Shown in pieces: positions 27,285 to 35,713 of a stretch of DNA of 64,000 nucleotides (position 1 is its first letter; each line of letters opens with the position of its first letter). Source of the DNA: JAJYKC01 sp035545735 (GTDB lineage Bacteria; Acidobacteriota; Terriglobia; Bryobacterales; Bryobacteraceae); NCBI GenBank assembly GCA_035545735.1, contig DASZXS010000068.1:62001-126000 (forward strand), written 5' to 3'. The notes under the pieces were generated by a model. It worked only from the letters and a program-made list of their open reading frames with translations, searched no databases and was not told the DNA's origin. A program made the position numbers and the translations under genes.

Positions 27285-28342
27285 CGAGTCTCCTGGGAAC
27301 GGGGGACGGATACATCGGCGACCGCCCGGGTTGAGTCGCGCACAATGACGCGCGTCGGGATGGTTAACTGTTGCGGCGGGCGGTCCGGTTCCTGAATGCG
27401 CCGTAGAACAAACTCCGCCAGGTGCGTTCCCAATTCTTCCGGGAACTCGCGCACGGAGGTGAGCGGAGGATCTAGAAATGAGCCCTCGCTATCGTTGAAT
27501 CCGGCGACGCTGATGTCGTCCGGTACGCGCAGGCCGGATTGCCGCAGCGCCTCATAGACGCCGCGCGCGATCTGGTCGCAGCCGGCAAAGATCGCGGTCA
27601 CCGGCTCTCCTCGCGAAAGCAGCGAGCGCGTTGCCAAATAGCCGAGTTCGCGGTCGTCGGAATGGATCTTGCTGTAGCGCGGCTCCAGGCCATGCCGCTC
27701 CATGCAATCCCGATAGCCCTGCGCACAGCGGGCATACCAGGGAAGTTCGGTGTCGCCGATAAACCAGATATCCCGGTGGCCGCCGGCAATCATGTGCGCG
27801 GTGAGATCGTAGCCGCCCTGCACGTCGTCGGAATATACCGCGTCGTACTCGGCTGGAGACCAGTCGCCTACGACATTGTTTCCCAGCACCGCGAACGGAA
27901 TATCGCGCTCGCGCAGCGCGGACAGCATATTCGCCGAATTCGTGCCGCCCAGAATCACCGCCCGCACGACGGTTCGCTGGCTCAGGATTTGCGGAAGATG
28001 CAGCTCCTTCGCCGGGATTGTCGGCGAATAGCGCAGCGACATGAATAGCAGTTCCTTACGCTGAGCGCTGCAGAACGCCTCCGCGCCCAGAAGAATATGA
28101 GCCTGGAAGCTGTGCAGCACATCGCGGTTGGAAAGCATGAACGCAACGATGGTCGATTTGTCGTTGCGCCTCTGCTCGAGGTCAAGGCCCAGATTCGCGG
28201 CCGCTTTCCGGACGCGGGCTCGGATGTCGCCGTCGACGTTAAACTGCCCCCGTGCGACCCGCGACACCGTGGCCGTGCTGACGCCGGCCAGTTTCGCTAC
28301 GTCGGCAAATGAGGGCTTCTTCCGCGCCATCGGCAGACTCAT
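27281..28342 (-). CDS. LacI-family transcriptional regulator
   Basis: 353 aa. The N-terminal HTH and hinge are clear: SFADVAKLAGVSTATVSRVA (11-30). A periplasmic-binding-protein-like effector domain follows (about 65-335) with VRAVILGG and AIFAGCDQIARGVYEAL. It probably senses a sugar or sugar phosphate and controls this locus, including the divergent receptor promoter at 31411-31440. An in-frame ATG at 28330 is an alternative start. It lies 6 nt after the NagB-like gene. Confidence 0.93.
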   Translation of the reverse strand: MSLPMARKKPSFADVAKLAGVSTATVSRVARGQFNVDGDIRARVRKAAANLGLDLEQRRNDKSTIVAFMLSNRDVLHSFQAHILLGAEAFCSAQRKELLFMSLRYSPTIPAKELHLPQILSQRTVVRAVILGGTNSANMLSALRERDIPFAVLGNNVVGDWSPAEYDAVYSDDVQGGYDLTAHMIAGGHRDIWFIGDTELPWYARCAQGYRDCMERHGLEPRYSKIHSDDRELGYLATRSLLSRGEPVTAIFAGCDQIARGVYEALRQSGLRVPDDISVAGFNDSEGSFLDPPLTSVREFPEELGTHLAEFVLRRIQEPDRPPQQLTIPTRVIVRDSTRAVADVSVPRSQETR

Positions 28343-28348
28343 TCGCGA

Positions 28349-29149
28349 TCAGACGCGCTGCCCCGCGAAGGCATCCAGCAATGAGGCGGAATTCGCGTCG
28401 AGATACACGCTGGCATTGCCATGCCGGCGAACCAGCGACGCCGGGCAGGCGGTGGAGATCGGACCTTCCAGCGCGCCCTTCACGGCCGCTGCTTTGCGGG
28501 TATCGGGTACGCAGCAAACCCAGGCTTCCGCGCGGAACAGCGCCGGGCACGTCATCGTAAGGGCGTCCAGAGGCACCGCATCCACTCCGTCGAAGTGCCC
28601 CTCGCCGGCTTGCTGCCGCCGGCACGCGTCGTCCAATACGATCCGTTTCACCGTGGCGGGATCGTTGAAATCCGCCACTCCGGGATCGTTAAACGCGATA
28701 TGTCCATTTTCTCCGATGCCGACGAACGCCAGATGCAGCGGGCCGGCCAGCAGCAGCGCGGAGTAGCGCGCGATTTCCGCATCGACGTCCGCGGCGTCGC
28801 CGTTAATATAGTCCACTTTTGCCGGATGCACCTGTTCTTCGACTCGGTTTCGAATCCAGTAGCGGAAACTCGATGGATGCTCCGGAGAGAGGCCGACATA
28901 TTCATCCATGTGAAAGACTTCCACCGCCTTCCAGTCGACGTCTCGTCTGCTTGTCAGCGCGTCGATCACTTCGAGTTGCGAGTTCCCCGTCGCGACCACG
29001 ATTCTGGCGCGCCCATCGCGCGCGATCGCCGCGCGAATCACGCCGGCGGCTCGTTCGGCCGCCGCCTCGCCTAGCGCGGTCTTGGAGGAGTAAACCTGCA
29101 CGCGGACCTTCTCAAACGAATAGCTTGCGAGTATGTCTTTGTCTTGCAT
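28349..29149 (-). CDS. Glucosamine-6-phosphate deaminase-like protein
   Basis: 266 aa from ATG 29149, just after the stop of the upstream hydrolase gene. Typical NagB motifs are present: VATGNSQLEV phosphate loop (about 51-60), FHMDEYVGLSP (about 77-87) and GIGENGHIAFNDPG (about 138-151). The enzyme converts glucosamine-6-phosphate to fructose-6-phosphate and ammonia. In similar acidobacterial and Bacteroidetes loci, NagB-like proteins act on other amino sugars, so the exact substrate is open. Confidence 0.86.
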   Translation of the reverse strand: MQDKDILASYSFEKVRVQVYSSKTALGEAAAERAAGVIRAAIARDGRARIVVATGNSQLEVIDALTSRRDVDWKAVEVFHMDEYVGLSPEHPSSFRYWIRNRVEEQVHPAKVDYINGDAADVDAEIARYSALLLAGPLHLAFVGIGENGHIAFNDPGVADFNDPATVKRIVLDDACRRQQAGEGHFDGVDAVPLDALTMTCPALFRAEAWVCCVPDTRKAAAVKGALEGPISTACPASLVRRHGNASVYLDANSASLLDAFAGQRV

Positions 29150-29157
29150 ATCAAACT

Positions 29158-31323
29158 TTACGAACGGATAATCCGGGCGAGCCCGGCGGCGCTCCATTCG
29201 GCCTTCTCACGAATCTCTAAGTGTCCGCCAGCCAGCGCCGGTTTGTAAACCCGGCGGGCGTCGGCGAGTGAGAGAGGATCGCCCTTGCCGTCCACCATCG
29301 CAGCGAAAATTGCCCGGCGCGGCGCCAGCGCCGCGGCCACTTCCGGAAGATCGGTGTGGGCCAGAATGCCCGGTACAAAGTCGGCCAGCGAATGGGTGTA
29401 ATTTTCGTTTTCGGCGATGCTCCGGAAAGTGCTAAGCCCGCCGGCCAGATAGAGTCGGCCGATGGCGGGTTCGAGCGCCGCCGCAAATAGCGCGGGGACC
29501 GTCATGCCGCGCAGCGCCGCCACCACTACGGGACGCCGGGGGCCATTTATATCGCGCAGGGCGCGCGCAAGCGCCAGAATATCGGCGGTCCGCTGTCCCA
29601 CGAGTGGCCGGCCGAGGATCAGGGAGCCCCAAGCGTAATTCTCTTCGTCCTGGTGCGCATGCGCGTATCCCGGTGCTCCCGTGCTGAATTCGGGTCTTAA
29701 GTCTCCCACCCCGCGCACATCGGCGGCGCAGACGATACACCGCGCCCCGGAAGCCAGCGACGGATACAGTTGCCCTTCGTGCCACGCGGTACTGCGTCCC
29801 TGGGGGTTGAGTAGGATCACCACCGGAGCCTGCGCCTCGACCGATTTGCTCCGGAAAACCCACACCGGCAAACCCACGCCAGTCACCGACGGTACATCGA
29901 CCGCTTCGATCACAAGCCCATCCCGCGACGGCATGGTCCGCAGCACCGAGGCTTTCGCGCCCGAAGGCTGCTCGAGGCGCAATAACCGGTCGAGCGGCTT
30001 GGGTGTCTGCCGCTCCATTAACGTTTCGCAGCGCTTTTTTGTTAAGGAAAACGGTGTCTCGCTGCCAAAAGCGGCTACCGTGCTGCCTTGAGGGGACACC
30101 CAGAGCTTCCTGTCCGGCTCCGGGGACACCGCTGGCTCCTCAGTCAATGGCTCGTTCTCTCCCATCAGATGCCGCCGCAGCCAGTTGTACATTTGCAGGC
30201 GGCTGTCGTAGGAAAGCCCGTGGGGCAGGGCAGTGTCCGTCCAACCGAGATTGCGCTCCGCCCCGAGCGTCTTATAGATGCCTTCCAACCGCTGGTATTC
30301 GCGGCGGGAGCCGGCAACGTAATTGGGGGAGTAAGTCCCGAAGAAGTCCCGGTCGCTGATCCCTACCAGCATCGGCTTTGGAGCGAACGGGTAAAACAGA
30401 TCCCAGCGGTCGAAGCCGAGGGGTCCCGACCCCACAAAATCCTGCTCGGCATCATCGGTTGAGCCGGGCGGCAGAAAATTCGGACATGCGACATTCTCCG
30501 TATTGCCGCTCATCTCCGCCGCGGCGGCCAGGCGGTCGTCCACCGCCGCCAGCAGCATAGTCAGCGTCGCCCCGCCGGATTGCCCGCAGGAAGCCAGCTT
30601 TTTCTTGTCTACCAGAGGATGCGATTCCAGGTGGTCCAGGCTGCGAATCGCATCCCAGAGCTGAAATTGCGTGCAGGTGTCGCCGGCCAGAAGCATTTGC
30701 CGGCCCGGGACCGTATGCTCCAGGTCCACATCGTGCAGCCGCGAACTCAGCCCGGTCGAATCGGGGTAGTAAATGCGCTCGCCTTGCCCCATCGGGTCAA
30801 ACGCCAACACCAGGAACCCCAGTTTCACCAGCCCCTGGCACGCGCATTGATAGGAGTCGTACGACTTGCCGTTGGCCGAGTGGCCCAACTGAAACAGCAC
30901 GCCGGGGAAAGGCGCACGTCCTTTTCTCGGGATATAGAGAAGCGCGGAAATGAAGTACTTCGGGCGGCTTTCATAAACCAGGCGCTCCAGGCGGTAATCC
31001 TCGTATTCCGTGGCGTCGAGGGTGCGCGCGTTCAAATCCGTGCGTTCGGGAAGCCCTCCGATGAGATCCAGCAGCGTCGCTCGGGCCCATTTTTGACGCC
31101 GATGAATCGCGTCGCGGGTGGTGAGGAGTCCCAAAGCGGCCTCCCGCTTGGTCACAGCGGCGGCCGCCAGTCTACGCAGATAATCGGGCAGGCAGCGCGG
31201 ATAGTTGCGATAGGAGAGGCCCGGGAAACGCGTCTGCGCATAAGCCGGGACGGCGAGGAGAAGCGCCTGGCGGCGGCTCAGGACAGAAAGCGCGGATTTC
31301 CCGCGGAGAGTTTCCGGCGACAT
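29158..31323 (-). CDS. Exported protein with two alpha/beta-hydrolase domains
   Basis: 721 aa from ATG 31323, with AAGG 6 nt upstream and a leader containing SRRQALLLAVPAYAQ (possible Tat or Sec signal). Domain one (about 50-400) is acetyl-xylan-esterase-like: DPMGQGER, then the nucleophile S249 in GQSGG, and HGLSYD near the end for the catalytic His. Domain two (about 440-715) keeps the fold (LLNPQGR, ADVRGVGDL) but has AALRGM where the nucleophile elbow should be, so it looks inactive. First gene of the leftward unit; it may deacylate the imported carbohydrate. Confidence 0.8.
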   Translation of the reverse strand: MSPETLRGKSALSVLSRRQALLLAVPAYAQTRFPGLSYRNYPRCLPDYLRRLAAAAVTKREAALGLLTTRDAIHRRQKWARATLLDLIGGLPERTDLNARTLDATEYEDYRLERLVYESRPKYFISALLYIPRKGRAPFPGVLFQLGHSANGKSYDSYQCACQGLVKLGFLVLAFDPMGQGERIYYPDSTGLSSRLHDVDLEHTVPGRQMLLAGDTCTQFQLWDAIRSLDHLESHPLVDKKKLASCGQSGGATLTMLLAAVDDRLAAAAEMSGNTENVACPNFLPPGSTDDAEQDFVGSGPLGFDRWDLFYPFAPKPMLVGISDRDFFGTYSPNYVAGSRREYQRLEGIYKTLGAERNLGWTDTALPHGLSYDSRLQMYNWLRRHLMGENEPLTEEPAVSPEPDRKLWVSPQGSTVAAFGSETPFSLTKKRCETLMERQTPKPLDRLLRLEQPSGAKASVLRTMPSRDGLVIEAVDVPSVTGVGLPVWVFRSKSVEAQAPVVILLNPQGRSTAWHEGQLYPSLASGARCIVCAADVRGVGDLRPEFSTGAPGYAHAHQDEENYAWGSLILGRPLVGQRTADILALARALRDINGPRRPVVVAALRGMTVPALFAAALEPAIGRLYLAGGLSTFRSIAENENYTHSLADFVPGILAHTDLPEVAAALAPRRAIFAAMVDGKGDPLSLADARRVYKPALAGGHLEIREKAEWSAAGLARIIRS

Positions 31324-31360
31324 GGCAGGCCTTGAAGATATCACGGAACGGTCTCGTATA

Positions 31361-31398
31361 GCAGTCAATCATATATGTTTCCTGCAGTCAAGAAACAT
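31361..31398. promoter_or_regulatory. Nested direct and inverted repeats in divergent intergenic region
   Basis: GCAGTCAA occurs at 31361-31368 and 31384-31391, 23 bp apart. Interleaved is a perfect inverted repeat, ATGTTTC (31375-31381) and GAAACAT (31392-31398) with a 10-nt spacer. It sits between the divergent hydrolase and receptor genes, just upstream of the receptor -35. A regulator, possibly the LacI protein of the locus, is a plausible binder; no typical LacI central CG is seen. Confidence 0.5.
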
Positions 31399-31410
31399 TT
31401 CTTAAAATCA

Positions 31411-31440
31411 TTGACACATACCATGGAACCACAGTAAACT
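31411..31440 (+). promoter_or_regulatory. Promoter of the TonB-dependent receptor operon
   Basis: Perfect -35 TTGACA (31411-31416), an 18-nt spacer and -10 TAAACT (31435-31440; 4 of 6) lie 31 nt ahead of the receptor ATG, which also has a GGGAGGGG ribosome site. Confidence 0.6.
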
Positions 31441-31471
31441 AACCTAGCTTTCTCAGTTTGGGAGGGGTTGC

Positions 31472-34400
31472 ATGCGTCTCAAGTATTGGATTTGCTTGCT
31501 TTGTGTTTGTGGGCTGCTGCGCGCAGCGGATCCCACCGGAACGATTGCGGGATCGATTAGCGATCCGAGCGGCGCCGCCATTGCGAACGCCCGCGTGACC
31601 GCCACCTCTCTTTCTACAGGGTTGACGCGCGAAACTATGAGCGACCGCAATGGAGGGTATGTATTTCCACTTCTCCCGGCCGGCGTCTACAGCGTCGCGG
31701 TGGAAGCGGCGGGGTTCGAAAAGCTGGTGCAGCGCGGCATTGACGTCAAAGCGGACCAGAATTCATCCCTGCCGGTCACGCTCAAGATCGGAACCTCCAC
31801 CCAATCAGTCACCGTGGAAGCGAATGCGCAGATGGTGGAAACGCGGTCCGGGGCACTGAGCGATGTGATCACGCAGCGGAAAATTATCGACCTCCCGTTG
31901 AACGGACGGAACACCGCCGCGCTGATCCTGCTGACGCCCGGGACTTCCGACCTCACCGCGGGAAACGCCGGCGGATCCGGCGATACGATTCAGTCGGTGA
32001 TTAACCCGGGCGCGCAGTCCATCAGCACGAACGGCGCTCGCGCCGATACTGTGAATTACAACCTGGACGGCGGCAGCAACCAGGACAACTACACCAACAT
32101 CAACAATCCGTTCCCCAATCCGGACGCAGTACAGGAATTCAGCGTTCAGACCAATAGCTACAGCGCCGAATATGGGCGCGGCTCTGGTGCAATCGTAAAC
32201 GTGGTGACGAAATCGGGTTCCAACGAGTTTCACGGCACCCTATTCGACTTCCTCCGCAACGGCGATCTCAACTCGCGGAATTTCTTTGCTGCGCAAGCGG
32301 ATCAACTGAAGCGCAATCAGTTTGGAGGCAGTTTCGGCGGTCCTATTTTCAGAGACAAGCTATTCTTCTTCGGAACGTATCAGGGGATGCAGTCCCGCGA
32401 CGTTTCGGGCGGGCATTCCGCCACGGTCCCAACCGATGCCCAGCGCAATGGAGATTTCTCGGCTTTGGGACGCCAATTGGTTGACCCGTATACGGGCGTT
32501 CCATACCCGAACAATCAGATTCCGTCGAGCCAGTTCACCCCCGCGAGTGTGAAAATCATGGACCTCCTCCCGCGGGCGACGGATTCCACCGGCCTGATTC
32601 ATTACGACCTTCCCGTGAACGATCACGAAAATCAGTTCATGACGCGCGTCGATTACAACCTCGCTAAACAGAGAATTTACGGGCGGTATTTCTATAACCG
32701 CTACGTCAAGGACGCGGTGGTGGGCGACAAGAGCATTATTACCTCCGGCCGCGGCGCCGACGACTGGGATCAGGGAATTTCCGTGAGCGATACGTACACC
32801 TTCAGTCCCAATTTGCTCAACAGCGCCATCTTCTCGTACAACCGCAACAATGGCACGGTCATCAGCGGCGCCCCGTTCTCGTTCGCCAGCCTGGGAATTC
32901 CGATCGCCAGCACCGACCCGCCCGAGCTTACGCTCTCGGTTTCGGGCTTTTTCTCCATCAGCTCCGGGCATCCCGGACATTTCAACCGGAACAACTTTAA
33001 CTACAGCGATAGCGTGCACTGGGTTCACGGCGCTCATGAAATCGCCATCGGCGGCGACTTCGTGCGGATGAACGTCGCCTTGATCAACACCTACCGCCAG
33101 AACGGCGGCTTCACTTTCTCCACCACGCAGAATAGCGGCAATCCGTTCGCCGATTTCCTCATTGGCGATGTCAACCGCTTTATCCAGGGCGGAGGAGAGT
33201 ATTCCCAGCGGACCGGAAACCTGGGCAGCCTCTTTATCCAAGACAATTTCCGTGCCACGCGGCGCCTGGTGTTGAACCTGGGTCTGCGTTGGGATCCGTT
33301 CGTTCCCTATACCGACTCCGAGAATCGAACCGAATGCTTCCTCCCCGGCCTGAGTTCCAGCCGGTTTCCCAACTCTCCCACCGGATATATTTTCGGCGGG
33401 GACCCGGGCTGCCCGGTGGGTGGATTCAAGTCGAGCTGGGCCGAGCTGGGGCCGCGTGTCGGGTTTGCCTACAACGCCGGCAAGACCACCGTTCGAGGCG
33501 GCTGGGGCTGGTTCTTCCAGCCTCCGTTTGTTGAAGCCTTCAACAATATGACCGACAGCGCGCCGTTCAGTCCCCAGTTCAGCCGCGCTCATGTTCCATT
33601 CATGAATCCGTATCAGGGCATTACCAATCCGTTCCCGGCGCAGTTCGCGCCGCAGCTTCCCCCGTCGGATGTGGCCTTCGCTATCCCTCTGAGCCTGGCA
33701 GTGTCTTACGACCGGAATTGGACTCCCTCGGAGGTTCAGAACTGGAACTTCACGGTGGAGCGTGAATTGAAAAACGATGTTCTCCTGCGCGTCGCCTACG
33801 TGGGTTCCGCCGGCCGCCATCTCGCATATAACACCAACGCGAACGCCCCGCTGCCAAGCCCGGATGCAACGGCGGACAACGAAGATGCGCGCCGCCCCTA
33901 CCAGGACTTCCAGCAAGTCACGCAGGACGTCTCGGGCGGGAACTCCATCTATAACGGGCTCCAGGTCAGCGTGGAGAAGCGCTACTCCAAGGGATTCACC
34001 GTCGGAGCAAATTACACGTGGAGCAAGAGTATCGACCAGGTTTCTTATCAGACCGACCTCTGCGGCATCAACATAATTAACCCCTATGATCTGAATGCCT
34101 ACCGGGCCGTTTCCGACTACAACGTGCCGCACCGTTTCGTGCTGAATTACCTCTGGGAGATTCCATCCCCCAAGCAGGGGATCGCCAAGGCGATTCTCGG
34201 CGGCTGGCAGACTTCGGGGATCTGGAACTGGCAGAGCGGCTTCCCGCTGAATATCACATCGGGCGGCGATTACTCCTTCAGCCTGCCGGAGAATTCCAAC
34301 GACCAGGCGCAACTGCTCTCCACTCCGCATTACACCAGCGGCTCCCGCAACGCCCGGATCGCGCAGTGGTTCACCACCAGCTCTTTCGGCGCTCCGGCCG

Positions 34401-34651
34401 ACAATACCTTCGGCAACGCCGGGCGCAACATCCTGATTGGACCGGGAACGTTCAACATCGATTTCTCGCTCCACAAGGAATTCGTCATCCGCGAAAGATT
34501 CCGTCTGCAATACCGGGCGGAGTTCTTTAATGTGCTCAATCATCCGCTGCTCAACAATCCGGATACCAATATCACCGACAGCACTTTCGGCCAGATCAGT
34601 TCCGCTCGCGATCCACGAATTACCCAAATGGCGCTTAAACTGATCTTTTAG
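31472..34651 (+). CDS. TonB-dependent receptor, Oar/SusC-like
   Basis: 1059 aa, with a signal peptide (MRLKYWICLLCVCGLLRAA) and a carboxypeptidase-regulatory-like domain at about 20-105 (GTIAGSISDPSGAAI). The plug starts at LPLNGRN (141) and the barrel ends in a terminal Phe (MALKLIF). The start is set by GGGAGGGG 4 nt upstream. It probably imports the carbohydrate or glycoconjugate processed by the divergent operon. The stop is followed without a gap by a molybdoenzyme gene. Confidence 0.93.
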   Translation: MRLKYWICLLCVCGLLRAADPTGTIAGSISDPSGAAIANARVTATSLSTGLTRETMSDRNGGYVFPLLPAGVYSVAVEAAGFEKLVQRGIDVKADQNSSLPVTLKIGTSTQSVTVEANAQMVETRSGALSDVITQRKIIDLPLNGRNTAALILLTPGTSDLTAGNAGGSGDTIQSVINPGAQSISTNGARADTVNYNLDGGSNQDNYTNINNPFPNPDAVQEFSVQTNSYSAEYGRGSGAIVNVVTKSGSNEFHGTLFDFLRNGDLNSRNFFAAQADQLKRNQFGGSFGGPIFRDKLFFFGTYQGMQSRDVSGGHSATVPTDAQRNGDFSALGRQLVDPYTGVPYPNNQIPSSQFTPASVKIMDLLPRATDSTGLIHYDLPVNDHENQFMTRVDYNLAKQRIYGRYFYNRYVKDAVVGDKSIITSGRGADDWDQGISVSDTYTFSPNLLNSAIFSYNRNNGTVISGAPFSFASLGIPIASTDPPELTLSVSGFFSISSGHPGHFNRNNFNYSDSVHWVHGAHEIAIGGDFVRMNVALINTYRQNGGFTFSTTQNSGNPFADFLIGDVNRFIQGGGEYSQRTGNLGSLFIQDNFRATRRLVLNLGLRWDPFVPYTDSENRTECFLPGLSSSRFPNSPTGYIFGGDPGCPVGGFKSSWAELGPRVGFAYNAGKTTVRGGWGWFFQPPFVEAFNNMTDSAPFSPQFSRAHVPFMNPYQGITNPFPAQFAPQLPPSDVAFAIPLSLAVSYDRNWTPSEVQNWNFTVERELKNDVLLRVAYVGSAGRHLAYNTNANAPLPSPDATADNEDARRPYQDFQQVTQDVSGGNSIYNGLQVSVEKRYSKGFTVGANYTWSKSIDQVSYQTDLCGINIINPYDLNAYRAVSDYNVPHRFVLNYLWEIPSPKQGIAKAILGGWQTSGIWNWQSGFPLNITSGGDYSFSLPENSNDQAQLLSTPHYTSGSRNARIAQWFTTSSFGAPADNTFGNAGRNILIGPGTFNIDFSLHKEFVIRERFRLQYRAEFFNVLNHPLLNNPDTNITDSTFGQISSARDPRITQMALKLIF

Positions 34652-35713
34652 GTGACACGCAGGGAATTACTCGTACTCTCGGGGGCCGGACTGATCTCTC
34701 CCCGGCCTTCGAGAGGGTCCGGACCGCAAAATCTCTCCTACCCCCTGAGTGGAATCGATGGGACCATCACTCCGCAGGATCTGTTCTTTGTGCGCGACCA
34801 CTTCAGTCCGCCGCGCCTTTCTCTTGAAACCTGGCAGTTAAGCGTGGAAGGCCGCGTCTCGCGCCCCCGGAAGTTCAGCTTCAGCGATGTGCTGGAGCTT
34901 CCCGCGCGGCAGGTGGAATCCGTTCTTGAGTGCTCGGGGAATGCGGCCGGCGGCTCGGCCGCGAGCAACGGGAAATGGGAGGGTGTTCCCATCTCTTTCC
35001 TCCTGGAGAAGGCGGGAATCGGGCGCGATGCCGCATTCGTCGAGTTGGAAGGCGCGGACACGGGCCGCCTGCTCGCCCAGTCCCCCCCGCTGCCGTTTGC
35101 GCAGGTTGTGCCGGTCGAGAAGTGTCTGGACGCATCCAGCCTGCTGGCTTACAAGCTGAATGGTCTGTTCCTCCCGCCGCGGAACGGCTTCCCGGCGCGG
35201 GCATTGTTTCCGGGCTGGTATGGGATGACGTCGGTAAAGTGGCTGCGCCGCATCGTCGTTTTAAGTGAAGAGGATCGCGGGTCCGCGTTTCACCAGAGCG
35301 GCATGAATCGCGTCTATAATCGCGTCATCGAGACGCCGGAAGGCCGGAAAACCATACCTCTTACCTCGGTGCAGGTGAAATCGGCCATTGCCTGGCCCTA
35401 CGAGGGAATGAATCTGCCTGCGGGCAACCATGCCGTGTGGGGGTTTTCCTGGACGGGCACGGGAGAGATTCGCGACGTTTCCGTTTCCGTGGATGGAGGG
35501 CGCTCCTGGAACGCCGCCAAGCTGGATTCGCCCGGCGGCCCCTACCGCTGGGTCCGCTGGACATTCGCCTGGAACGCCGCGCCCGGCGAATATACTCTCA
35601 TGAGCCGCGCGGCGGATTCCATGGGCCATCAGCAGCCCTTGACGCGCGACAAATCGAGGAAGGACGTCTATGAACTCAACTGGTGCTTACCGCTGCGCTG
35701 CACTGTGCGTTGA
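34652..35713 (+). CDS. Sulfite oxidase-like molybdopterin-dependent oxidoreductase
   Basis: 353 aa, GTG start directly abutting the receptor stop and lacking a visible ribosome site, so translation is probably coupled. A twin-arginine leader may be present (TRRELLVLSGAG). The Mo ligand is C94 in ECSGNA; the family's YGMTSVKWLRRI lies near 190, and the dimerisation domain covers about 240-350 (VSVDGGRSWNAAKL). Members oxidise sulfite or act as reductases in the periplasm. Its place within a receptor operon is unusual. No cytochrome partner is adjacent. Confidence 0.85.
   Translation: MTRRELLVLSGAGLISPRPSRGSGPQNLSYPLSGIDGTITPQDLFFVRDHFSPPRLSLETWQLSVEGRVSRPRKFSFSDVLELPARQVESVLECSGNAAGGSAASNGKWEGVPISFLLEKAGIGRDAAFVELEGADTGRLLAQSPPLPFAQVVPVEKCLDASSLLAYKLNGLFLPPRNGFPARALFPGWYGMTSVKWLRRIVVLSEEDRGSAFHQSGMNRVYNRVIETPEGRKTIPLTSVQVKSAIAWPYEGMNLPAGNHAVWGFSWTGTGEIRDVSVSVDGGRSWNAAKLDSPGGPYRWVRWTFAWNAAPGEYTLMSRAADSMGHQQPLTRDKSRKDVYELNWCLPLRCTVR

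Noticed and set aside
28349..29149. NagB active-site change (ENGH in place of NDGH)
   Set aside because: The ENGH form occurs in other functional members of the family, so it is not evidence of inactivity.
32360..34627. 755-codon open frame on the minus strand opposite the second TonB receptor
   Set aside because: It lies wholly inside the receptor gene, has no start signal or recognisable domain, and mirrors the codon bias of the true gene in a GC-rich sequence.
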